The notes beneath the pieces were generated by a model. That model was given only the letters and a program-made list of their open reading frames with translations, did no database searches and was not told the origin of the DNA. Made by a program: the position numbers and the translations under genes. Positions 55,440 to 64,000 of a stretch of DNA of 64,000 nt are shown here, piece by piece. Origin of the DNA: Blastocystis hominis (taxonomy: Eukaryota > Sar > Bigyra > Opalinata > Blastocystidae); NCBI RefSeq assembly GCF_000151665.1, contig NW_013171829.1, forward strand, positions 209,636-273,635, written 5' to 3'. Position 1 is the first letter of the stretch. Each line of letters starts with the position of its first letter.

Positions 55440-56570
55440 CCCCATGTGGAAGGGCAAATTTTCACTCCGATCAATTTGTGCTCAATGCATCGCAAATCGA
55501 ATCCTCATTCATCTCCTTAAGCGCTGTATCCAAATTGGCATACTTAGTTGACATTTTAGAATGGTCCTTCTTATAAGGCTGAGAAATTTTGTATTGCATG
55601 CTCGTCCTATCCTCTAATGAATTTTACTTTTACTTTTGCTCTTTGTTGTTACACGAAAACTTCTACTCCATTTTTGTCATCACTGGTTATCTTTTTAATA
55701 CCATTTTCACTTATATATTATGTATATAAAATACTCTTCCTATTTATACATAGCCCATCTTCATTCTTGTTTCGAACAGTAATCTCTTTCACTACTGCTT
55801 CCAAAATTGTATTCCTCTCATATTTGAGTTAATTTATGCCTCCCTGTACTCTACATAAAATTTCTTCTTCATTTGAGAAAAATGAAAAATTCGAAAAAGC
55901 GCTTTTGCCCATAGGGAAAAGACTAAGCATAGAAATTTTCACTCCGATCAATTTGTGCTCAATGCATTGCAAATCGAATCCTCATTTATTATATTAAGCG
56001 CTGTATCCAAATTCGCATTCTTGTTTGACATTTCAGAATGGTCCTTCTTATAAGGCTGAGAAATTTTGTATTGCATGCTCGTCCTATCCTCTAATGAATT
56101 TTACTTTTACTTTTGCTCTTTGTTGATACACGAAATCTTCTACTCCATTTTTGTCGCCATTTACTATCTTTTCAATACTGTTTTCACTTATATTTTCTAC
56201 ATTTAAAATACTCTTCCTATTCATACATAGCCCATCTTCATTCTTGTTTCGAACAGTAATCTCTTTCACTACTGCTTCCAAAATTGTATTCCTCTCATAT
56301 TTGAGTTAATTTATGCCTCCCTGTACTCTACATAAAATTTCTTCTTCATTTGAGAAAAATGAAAAATTCGAAAAAGCGCTTTGCCCATAGGGGAAAAGAC
56401 TAAGCATAGAAATTTTCACTCCGATCAATTTGTGCTCAATGCATTGCAAATCGAATCCTCATTTATTATATTAAGCGCTGTATCCAAATTCGCATTCTTG
56501 TTTGACATTTCAGAATGGTCCTTCTTATAAGGCTGAGAAATTTTGTATTGCATGCTCGTTGTGCCCTCTA
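55440..56570. repeat. Tandem triplication of a ~478-bp LINE ORF1 segment
   Basis: The marker TTTTCACTCCGATCAATT appears near 55459, 55936 and 56414. The first two units are very similar to each other; the third runs into less diverged LINE sequence. The marker has diverged from the canonical ORF1 equivalent near 52090-52150. Confidence 0.82.
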
Positions 56571-57866
56571 ATGAATTGTACTTTTACTTTTGCTCTATGT
56601 TAGTACGGGACACCTTCAGGTCTTCTTTGTCACCACTGGTTATATTTTCCATACTATCTTCACTCATATATACTGTATCCATATTCTTTTTTCCTTTTAT
56701 CCATAGGGTGTCTTCATTCCTATTTGTATACGATTCTTCTTTCACAGCCGCTTCAATACTATACATTCCTGTCGAATTTGAGTTTCCCAATGTCTTCTTT
56801 GCATTCTCTTTCTTATTTCCTCTACACCACACAAAATTGAAAAATCGAAAAATCGTTTACCACACATAGGGAGAATCAACATTTTGCTCCAAACAACTTG
56901 TGATTACTATACTGCTCTTGCTCTCTCTCTCGCTCTCTTTCTTCTTCTTCTTCTTCTTCTTCACTTCTTCACAGGGCAGCTCACAATCCTTCTTCTCTTC
57001 CAGCAAACTCCACTCTACCTTTGTTGAAGGCGAAACCTCTTTTGGTTCAATCGGCTTGACCTCCTCTTCCAAACGCACTCTTTTACTCTCCATGTGTCGC
57101 AACACCACTTCTTCCTTTTCACCTCCGGGTCTCTTCACACGGTTCTCACTATTCTTCTCTTGCGTTTTTATCGGAGTTTTGCCGTGGTTGGGAGATTTCG
57201 TAACAGTCCTTCTTGATATTGATTTCTTATCACTAGAATGCTTCTTCTTCATTCCTGTGTTCATTGGGATTATCTCAGGCTGTTTTCTATCACTGTCCTC
57301 TCTCAACTTCTTACAAGAGCCCTTCCATTCTTCTTCTTTATCTACCTATCTGCACAACTTCTTCTTTTAACCGATTATCTTTAGTACTTTCAACCGGTTC
57401 CTTCACAGACACCTCCACCGAACTCTTCCTTGACGTCCTTCGGCTCTTCACTAACCTCTCATTCTTCCTAAACTGCAGAAAACTAGTCTTCCTTGTGGAT
57501 ACACTTCATCAAGAATCGTATACTTCTTCTCCAAGTACAAGCTATATCAAACTCGTCTTGCACGTGCTCTTGGAGGCGTTTCAACGCCATCAATACGAGT
57601 TTTTCGGGTGCTATCATTTCACCTAACAATAACGAACTCCCACACCTGATTAACTAATCCAATCAGTTCAGTTCAATTCAATTCATGATATTTTTTGTGT
57701 GAAATACTAGTACTTTGTGTGAAGTGAAAGTAATGAGGTCCCAGGCATGTTAGGAGACCATGAATACTCGATATCTCCATGGATTGTTGTCTTTGTAAAT
57801 TGGTTCGTAGTCCTCTATCCAGATTCTTGGTACTCTTGAACGATCGGTAATGGCATAATATTGTGA

Positions 57867-58472
57867 TATTAGAAAATGCATTTTGTGAATTTTTGAAAAA
57901 TCAAAAAATAGTACGGTTCTAAAGATATGTATTTGAGTATATAGAAGTTGAAATGAGGCCGCTGGCGAGATATGGAAGAAAGTACGTGATGAAGAAGATT
58001 TCCTAAAAGAATGTTGGATTGCTAGTTAAGTGGATAAAAGTTGAATTGAGTAATGTTTGAGTGATAAGGATGAGATGGTTGATGAAATAGTGTGAAAGTA
58101 TATTAGTTGTAGTCAATATGAATGAAGGAGTGAAGAAAGATGGTTTGTAGACGACCACGAAGTTGGTTGAGGTTGTAAGATTTGGAGTTAGGGTTAGTTG
58201 AACTAGGAATCTAGACTTAAGGTGGTGAATAGTATTGACGATAATGCATATTTGAATAGATTTTAGTTTTGTTTCTTTTATAAATATATGATTTGAATAT
58301 CGAGATTTCTAATTGATATTGGATAGGATATGATTTAGGGTAATAAACAAACAAACAAACAAGGAACGAAAGAGAGAAAGAATTCACTGACCTGTAGGTG
58401 ATCTTGAGCGGGTCGTTGACCGCCTATTAGCCTTGGACTTGTTCCCAGTAGCTGACTTGCGGGGTCGGCTTG
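57867..58472. repeat. ~605-bp segmental repeat, copy B
   Basis: Second copy of 53830-54434. The LINE 3' end within it stops at 58472, where unrelated sequence begins. Confidence 0.88.
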
Positions 58473-58972
58473 TTTGCTTGCTTACTTCTAAGGGATATAG
58501 TTGTTTATAAACAAACAAACAAAGGATTGTTTGACGTGGAGGAGTTCTTAATTAGGTCATTGACCGACCAGTACGTCCCTTCCTTCCATTCGGTTTTAAA
58601 CATGCTAGAGTTCGAGTTTGGGTTTAAGTTCTGGTTCATATTAAGTGGAATACTACTCTGATTTGTAAGGCAAGCATGCGAATATAAGGGTCGGCACAAC
58701 TCTAGAATGTAATTGTAGGTTGGTAGCTCAATTGGTAGCTCGTTTACGAATTGATAGGTTGGTATGTAGCTAAGTTTGTGTAAATTGAATATTAGGGTTA
58801 GGTTTAGCATATTTATAATTTGTAAGAGTGGGTTGCGAGGGCTAAAATACATATCCATTAATCATAGCATGCCTTTCATGCTTGCATTGTTACTTAATAG
58901 CTGGTTAATTGCTTGTTTGATGTTAATAGTTAGGGTAGTGGTTCATATAACTGACATTTGTATGATTGGGTT
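58473..58972. other. Subtelomeric spacer with a diverged LINE 3' end
   Basis: A (CAAA)n tail at 58509-58523 is followed by ~80 bp that align poorly but recognisably to the LINE 3' end (GGTCATTGACCGACC, CAGTACGTCCCTTCC). The rest is AT-rich with telomere-like scraps (ATTAGGGTTAGG near 58790). No gene is seen. Confidence 0.55.
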
Positions 58973-58994
58973 AACAAACAAACAAACAAACAAA

Positions 58995-59774
58995 TTATTG
59001 ACCTGCAGGAGATCTTGAGCGGGCCGTTGACCGCCTGTTACGTCCGTACCTTCCGGCCTTGGACTTCTTCCCAGTAGCCGACCTCTTGGGTCTGCTTGCT
59101 ATCCCTCTGCTCCAGATACCAAAAAGAGTAAGCCGATCATAGTGAGTGCTTTGCAAAAATTTTGCTAGTTCCTCACATACAACCAACTCACTCCTCTCCC
59201 CAAAGAACTTCTCACAACCAATACCTGGTGTCTGAATTTCCTCACAGTCCTTCCTTCCTGTGTTCGGGACCCAATTATCCCTCCCATGGCTATCCGAACT
59301 ATGATTCTCCCCAGACGAGGTACACACAGAGCCAAAACCATTTCTCATCGAACCCTTGACAATATCTCTCCAGTCTGAACAATAAATTCTTTGAATGACC
59401 CTCCGTCCCAAGGATCCTCTCGGAATAACACTGCAATCACCAAAGCCACGTAGCGAGCCTCTCACATCCACCGGGTCCTTACACAATAGACATGGGCGAA
59501 ATCGGCTGTCCACAGCGATATGAGTAGAAACTTGACACGCGTCACCAGAATCCGCAGTCGAAAACGTCGAATTAGCAGTCGTCGAAGCAGTCGTAGAAAC
59601 AGCGCGAGAACCTTCGTCGTTCTTGTCCGGAGTAATTCCAGTTATCGGTAAGCTCTTCCCAGTCGTCCGTAGGGTCTGACATTCCGTATCCTTCCTATCG
59701 ATTAAAGGTATAATCTCGGGGGTCTGAGAATCCTCGTCATCCGTGGGTGACTGTCGGTGTGTCACCCCTTTCAA
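58995..59774 (-). CDS. LINE 3'-terminal ORF
   Basis: A ~259-codon open frame without an obvious ATG. Its first codon (TTG) overlaps the TGA of the preceding ORF (TTGA), so it would need reinitiation or frameshifting. It contains STTASTTANSTFSTADSGDA, CKDPVDVRGSLRGFGDC, IPRGSLG and ELVVCEELAKFLQSTHYDRL. The same peptides are recognisable in diverged copies at 32057-32440, 54346-54696 and 54699-55100, which suggests it was under protein-level constraint. No family recognised. Confidence 0.6.
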   Translation of the reverse strand: MKGVTHRQSPTDDEDSQTPEIIPLIDRKDTECQTLRTTGKSLPITGITPDKNDEGSRAVSTTASTTANSTFSTADSGDACQVSTHIAVDSRFRPCLLCKDPVDVRGSLRGFGDCSVIPRGSLGRRVIQRIYCSDWRDIVKGSMRNGFGSVCTSSGENHSSDSHGRDNWVPNTGRKDCEEIQTPGIGCEKFFGERSELVVCEELAKFLQSTHYDRLTLFGIWSRGIASRPKRSATGKKSKAGRYGRNRRSTARSRSPAGQ

Positions 59775-61294
59775 TCCTTGTGCAACCGATCGTTGCGTAA
59801 CTTGAAAGCCAGCAGAGACTCTATTGGCTCATTGTCTGAAGTAGATCTGTCGTTTGTCGACAATCCGTGGGTGTCTCTCCATGTCCTCTCCTGTACCAGT
59901 CGAAGACGTTTTCGGTTCGACGGGTCCAAGACAGTCCTCCTACTGTCAGTCCATCTTGATCTTGTCCTTGTTCCAGTCTTGTCCAAAGTCTTGTCCTTGT
60001 CCGAAGTCTTGTCTGAAGTCTTGTCCGCAGATAAATCCTTGTCCTTGTCTGAGCACTTGGTCGCGATCTTGAAAAACTCGTCGATTCCAGACTGTCTATT
60101 CTTCTTCCTACCCGGTACCTGTGGCAAAGAGGTCACCTTAACCGGCGCCGAAAAGCTAGTTGGTGGGTGTGATAGCGACACAACTAACTGTTCCCTCTTA
60201 GGCACGCCCCCAGGCGTCGAAACTCTCCCGCTCTCTACTTGATCTCCCCTTGCAGGTCCAACACTAAGATCCGACTTTGTCCCTCCGCGTCTCGGACTTG
60301 TGTCCTTCTCTAACACTCGTGTCAACCTACTAGCTGCCTCTGAGTCGTTCGGACTATCGGGCAGAGGTAGGGCATCCCTCTTCACAGACTTCCTTTTCAC
60401 TCCCTGTACTTCTGCTTTGTGGGTCGACACATCATCCAATCCGAGAACCATCCGGATCAGGGGCTCCACGTCACGCTCCTCGCCCAACGTGAGCCTCTCC
60501 CTGATCCTCCGGACCAAAGCCAATCTTTCTTTCATATATCTCCGGCATTTGAAGAGGAAGTGCTCTAGGGTCTCCCTCTCGCACTCTCCGCAGCAAGGAC
60601 ACTTACACCCTTCTGGCCCCTCTAGCTTAGGGTAGCGCGTCTCCACACAACACCAGCTCCCACAGCGCATTTCCAGGATTACCTGACACCCTCTCGCCAA
60701 CTCCGGATGCCTGAACCACAAGTCCAGGTAGCGCCGGTTGATGGCTCGTCCTCTTGTCAAGTACGTCCTCAGAAACTGCGCAGTGCTCTCCTGCAGCTGG
60801 CGTATCCAAAGGCGTGGAATCATCCTCCGTACCAGATCTCTGGCCGAAAAAGGATTTCCGTTTCGTGGCTCTCCACCCCACATCTCGAATGCCATCTGGA
60901 CATGGCACTTCCGCCTCTCATCTAGCCACCGCGCCGGAACCTCCTTACCGCATGCCAGGTGATCATCGATGATCCCTCTACCTACCGTCTGCAGCACTTC
61001 CTGTGCTATCCTCTCCGTCGTCTTCAGGTAGGTGTTCTTCGTTGACCACCATTCCAGCCTACTATCTATGAGATCGCCCAACGTGCGACTCAACCACCTC
61101 CCCTTCCACATACATCGCAATCGCTTTGACACCAGAATAGGATACACCGGAGGCATATCCAACTCCAGTTCCAACGATGGAATGCATGTGGAAAACTTCC
61201 CGGTGGCTTGTAGGATGTAATTGAGACCTCTGTTTAGCACTGATTGTACACTCCTTGCATCATCCTTGTTTCCGCCCCATACTTCTGCTGCCAT
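59771..61294 (-). pseudogene. LINE RT C-terminal part, knuckle and C-terminal extension (copy 2)
   Basis: About 507 codons continue the RT ORF after a one-base insertion near 61290. It contains the CPCCGECERETLEHFLFKC knuckle, then in the same frame a Lys/Ser/Pro-rich extension with the PIP-box QSGIDEFF (60071-60094), ending FKLRNDRLHKD. In copy 1 the extension is thrown out of frame. Confidence 0.88.
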
Positions 61295-63684
61295 AGAGCC
61301 CGGATGTCAGCACTACACTCTGAAGTACTTTGACTCTTAACTGTGCCGGAATTCTGTAGTTGCATAGGAATCGCTTTTGGCTACCTAGGAGCATCTCCAT
61401 CCTCCCAATTCTCGCCTTCATCATCCCTTTACTGTCCAGTTTGGGGGTGATCTTCACTCCTAAGTAGGTATATTCCTCAACTACCGCTATCGGTTCTCCT
61501 TGGAGAATCCATTCTCTTCCTTCATAGTTTGCGTTCTTCTCGGCAGTACCAAATAGCATCACACCACATTTGGCATGCCCCACAGACATCTCCCATGTAT
61601 TCGCCCACTCCGAGACATGATCCAGCAACTTCTGCAATCTGTCTGCCGTCCTCGCAAATACCACGATGTCATCCGCAAACATCAAACCCTCAACCTTGGG
61701 TTCCCAAGAGAATAGTCTCTTCTTTGGCTTAGGGAGGATATCGTTAATGAAGATCGAGAACAATATCGGAGATAGTGGACAGCCTTGACGTAGACCTCTC
61801 TCTAAGGGTACTTTCGGGGATCGCAATTGACCCACTCGTACGCTTATGTAAGATCGGTCATACAGGGTTCGGATAAAATTGTACGTTTTACCCGATATCC
61901 CGTAAGCTCGTAACTTATACAACAGTGCTTCATGGGGGACCGTATCGTACGCCTTCTTAAAATCGATAAAGCATGCAAATGCCTGCAACTCGTCTTCCGG
62001 CAGCCTTATCCGATTTTTCACCGCTCGCGCTTCGATAGTCCATCGTTGTATAATCTCGATCAAAGCTCCGACCTGCCCTACACACTCCTGTTCTGGGCGG
62101 AAACCCGCCTGGGCATCCGACAGGAAGTGCTCCTTCTCAAAGACGGAGCTGATACGACAAGCTATCACTGCCGCCACGATCTTCACGCACACAGGCATCA
62201 AGCTGATACCTCTGTAATTGTTCATGTCCGTCAAATCTCCCTTTTTCGGTACCGAAACTACCGTAGAAGTCATCAAGTCCTCTGGTATGTTCCCATGGAA
62301 GATGGCATTCAGTACTCTCAGCAATATGTACGCTAATCCCCGATCCCCTCGAGGCCACTTATTTCGCGTTATTGCCTTGTACACTTCTCCTGGAATACCA
62401 TCTATACCCGAGGCCTTCCCGTTTGCCATCGTCTTCACTACTTCTCGAACCTCCTTCCAAGATATGTCCTTGTTCCAGTACTCTTCGCTCCCGCACATAC
62501 CCTGGTTTTGAGGCTTGTTCACCTCAAAGTTCTCCCAGTATCCGAGATCCTTGCTATGGCCATTTCCCTTTGACCCTAGCTTCCTGTAGTGTTCAGCCCA
62601 CAAGTCAGCCACTTCGTGCTCATCGGTACACAGCCTACCACTTGCAGGATCCTTTATCACCATCGCCTTCCTGCTCTTCTCCTCGTTCAGCTGTTTCCCT
62701 ATCCATTGCCACAGTCTGCGGCTATCATTCCGGAGTTGGGATTCTATACCGCTATGAATCGCACGTATCTTCTCTTCTTCCTTGTACTGCTTTATGGCTC
62801 TCTGGCACTTCTTCATCAGGGCTCTCTCTTCCTGCGATAGTTCCTCTCCTCTATGTCTCTTCTTCAGTAAATTCCGTCTCTTCTCCGCCAATCTCTTTAT
62901 CTTCCTCGGAAACGGCTTCTTTACTCTTTTACCAGGTTTGGGCGTTCGGACCATTCCTTTCTGCTCCAGCGAGTCTTTCAATTCCACTAGGAATCGAGAC
63001 ACAGCCTCGCTACTCTCGCCCTCTATCAACCCCTGGTACCGGCTGATGTCAAACTTGGAGTCATCCAAATCATCCTCCAAGCGTCGGAGTACTGCAAATC
63101 GGTTCACACTTTTGTACACCGGACCTGAAGTCTTCTGCACAAAACTCAGAGTTGCAGATAATCCATTATGATCTGAGATTTTCGAATCCACTACCGAGAC
63201 TTGGCTACACTTTGCTTTCCCTCCAATCGAATGTAGAATGTAGTCGATAACGCTTGTACTCCTTCCTCTCTTGAAGGTTACTTCTCCTCTCCCCATTGGA
63301 GCTACCTCCACGGGGATCTGCTGGCCTCGAATCCAGTTCTTCACCTCCGAGGGAGTCATGTTGAAGTCTCCCATTACCACCAAATTCACATTCTTCCTAT
63401 CTCCCGCGTAACCCATTATCTTCTTCTTCAGATCTTCTATCACCACTTCCTTCTTCCCCTCAGCATTCGCTGTAGGGATGTACACGTTGCAGATCACAAG
63501 CTTCTTCTCGCCTCGGCCACACCGAATCCAGATCATATTCTCTGTGATCTCGAGCACCTCGGGAAACATGTCTCTCTGAACGATCGTCGCTATTCCCAGG
63601 TTTCCTTTCGCCAGCTTCTTCGGCCGGTGTTCGAAAACCACACAGCCCGGAACTTTCCAAACTTCATCACGTTCCGTCGGTTTG
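61260..63684 (-). pseudogene. LINE AP-endonuclease and reverse transcriptase (copy 2), 5'-truncated
   Basis: The open frame enters from the telomere junction (TERDEVWKVPGC...). The endonuclease is continuous here: IWIRCG, ICNVYIPTAN, VVMGDFNMTP, ISDHNGLSA. RT motifs follow: FIDFKKAYDTVPHEALL, LRQGCPLSPILFSIF and FADDIVVFA. The frame ends at 61260 because of a single extra base near 61290. The N-terminal charged region and the first ~35 endonuclease residues are missing, replaced by the telomere. Confidence 0.92.
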
Positions 63685-64000
63685 GTTTGGGTTAGGGTTA
63701 GGGTTAGGGTTAGGGTTAGGGTTAGGGTTAGGGTTAGGGTTAGGGTTAGGGTTAGGGTTAGGGTTAGGGTTAGGGTTAGGGTTAGGTTAGGGTTAGGGTT
63801 AGGGTTAGGGTTAGGGTTAGGGTTAGGGTTAGGGTTAGGGTTAGGGTTAGGGTTAGGGTTAGGGTTAGGGTTAGGGTTAGGGTTAGGGTTAGGGTTAGGG
63901 TTAGGGTTAGGGTTAGGGTTAGGGTTAGGGTTAGGGTTAGGGTTAGGGTTAGGGTTAGGGTTAGGGTTAGGGTTAGGGTTAGGGTTAGGGTTAGGGTTAG
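63685..64000. repeat. Telomere, (TTAGGG)n
   Basis: More than 50 units of TTAGGG, G-rich strand running to the window edge, with one 5-bp unit (TTAGG) near 63783. The junction reads GTCGGTTTGGTTTGGGTTAGGG, with two TTTGG-like imperfect units first. This marks the chromosome end, or a very recent interstitial copy if the sequence continues. Confidence 0.97.

Larger units (their letters stand above)
54307..57836 (-). mobile_element. Internally deleted LINE copy B with a triplicated segment
   Basis: The 3' end with tail is at 54307-54324. A 3' ORF piece (54346-54696), a second 3'-ORF block (54699-55100), then ORF1 N-terminal sequence from 55300 to 57836 (for example 56857-57306). Endonuclease and RT are missing. 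The joint between 3' ORF and ORF1 (near 55285-55335) is the same as in the copy at 32012-33925, so both belong to one non-autonomous subfamily. Confidence 0.82.
58973..63684 (-). mobile_element. LINE copy 2, 5'-truncated at the telomere
   Basis: The 3' tail (CAAA)n is at 58973-58995. The body includes the 3' ORF, C-terminal extension, Cys/His knuckle, RT and most of the AP-endonuclease, closely matching copy 1. On the telomere side the LINE is cut within the endonuclease coding region at about 63684, where telomere repeats begin. One extra base near 61290 splits the RT frame. Confidence 0.93.

Noticed and set aside
58715-58765. tRNA-like stretch (GGTAGCTCAATTGGTAGCTCG)
   Set aside because: It resembles a D-arm/A-box, but there is no B-box (GGTTCGA-like) downstream and no cloverleaf could be drawn.

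Overview
The window is the end of a eukaryotic chromosome. It finishes at the right edge in about 316 bp of (TTAGGG)n, and the preceding ~60 kb is a subtelomeric patchwork of mobile and virus-derived DNA with little ordinary host sequence. Host-like genes are MORN-repeat and BspA-type leucine-rich-repeat proteins. No introns or tRNAs were recognised. Many genes start at TAAATG with almost no leader, and several end at or just before AGTRAA, which resembles the poly(A) signal known from Giardia. I therefore infer an anaerobic protist, probably a metamonad; the species cannot be named from this window.

Layout. 1-5.3 kb: a decaying MORN/LRR gene and AT-rich DNA. 5.3-28.3 kb: a nearly complete Polinton/Maverick (virus-like transposon) with terminal inverted repeats, protein-primed DNA polymerase, frameshifted DDE integrase, packaging ATPase, adenovirus-type cysteine protease, candidate capsid and penton proteins, a fibre-like protein, a GG-A-rich precursor and a KilA-N protein. 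Its gaps are filled with dozens of short GC-rich triloop hairpins, some nested in one another and some absorbed into coding sequence. It abuts, in frame, the start codon of a large MORN/multi-membrane-span gene (28.3-31.9 kb). 32-33.9 kb: an internally deleted LINE. 34.1-37.7 kb: a rearranged, inverted relic of a second Polinton.

37.8-45.7 kb holds the most unusual object. A 5.9-kb element (39757-45701) is bounded at both ends by large hairpins that fold into branched structures like parvovirus terminal repeats. It encodes a Rep protein with HUH endonuclease motifs and a CRESS-type superfamily 3 helicase, a possible capsid protein on the opposite strand, an Arg-rich protein overprinted with an acidic ORF, and a long coiled-coil protein. 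An older relic with its own hairpin and a decayed rep fragment lies just to its left between two ~575-bp direct repeats. I read this as an endogenised, or transposon-like, linear single-stranded DNA virus of a protist.

45.7-63.7 kb: a head-to-tail array of APE-type non-LTR retrotransposons (LINEs) and internally deleted derivatives. All have their 3' ends, a (TTTG)n tail, toward the chromosome interior and their 5' ends toward the telomere. The last copy is cut off directly by telomere repeats, a layout like the telomeric LINE arrays of Giardia. The sequence has one assembly gap (43595-43845).
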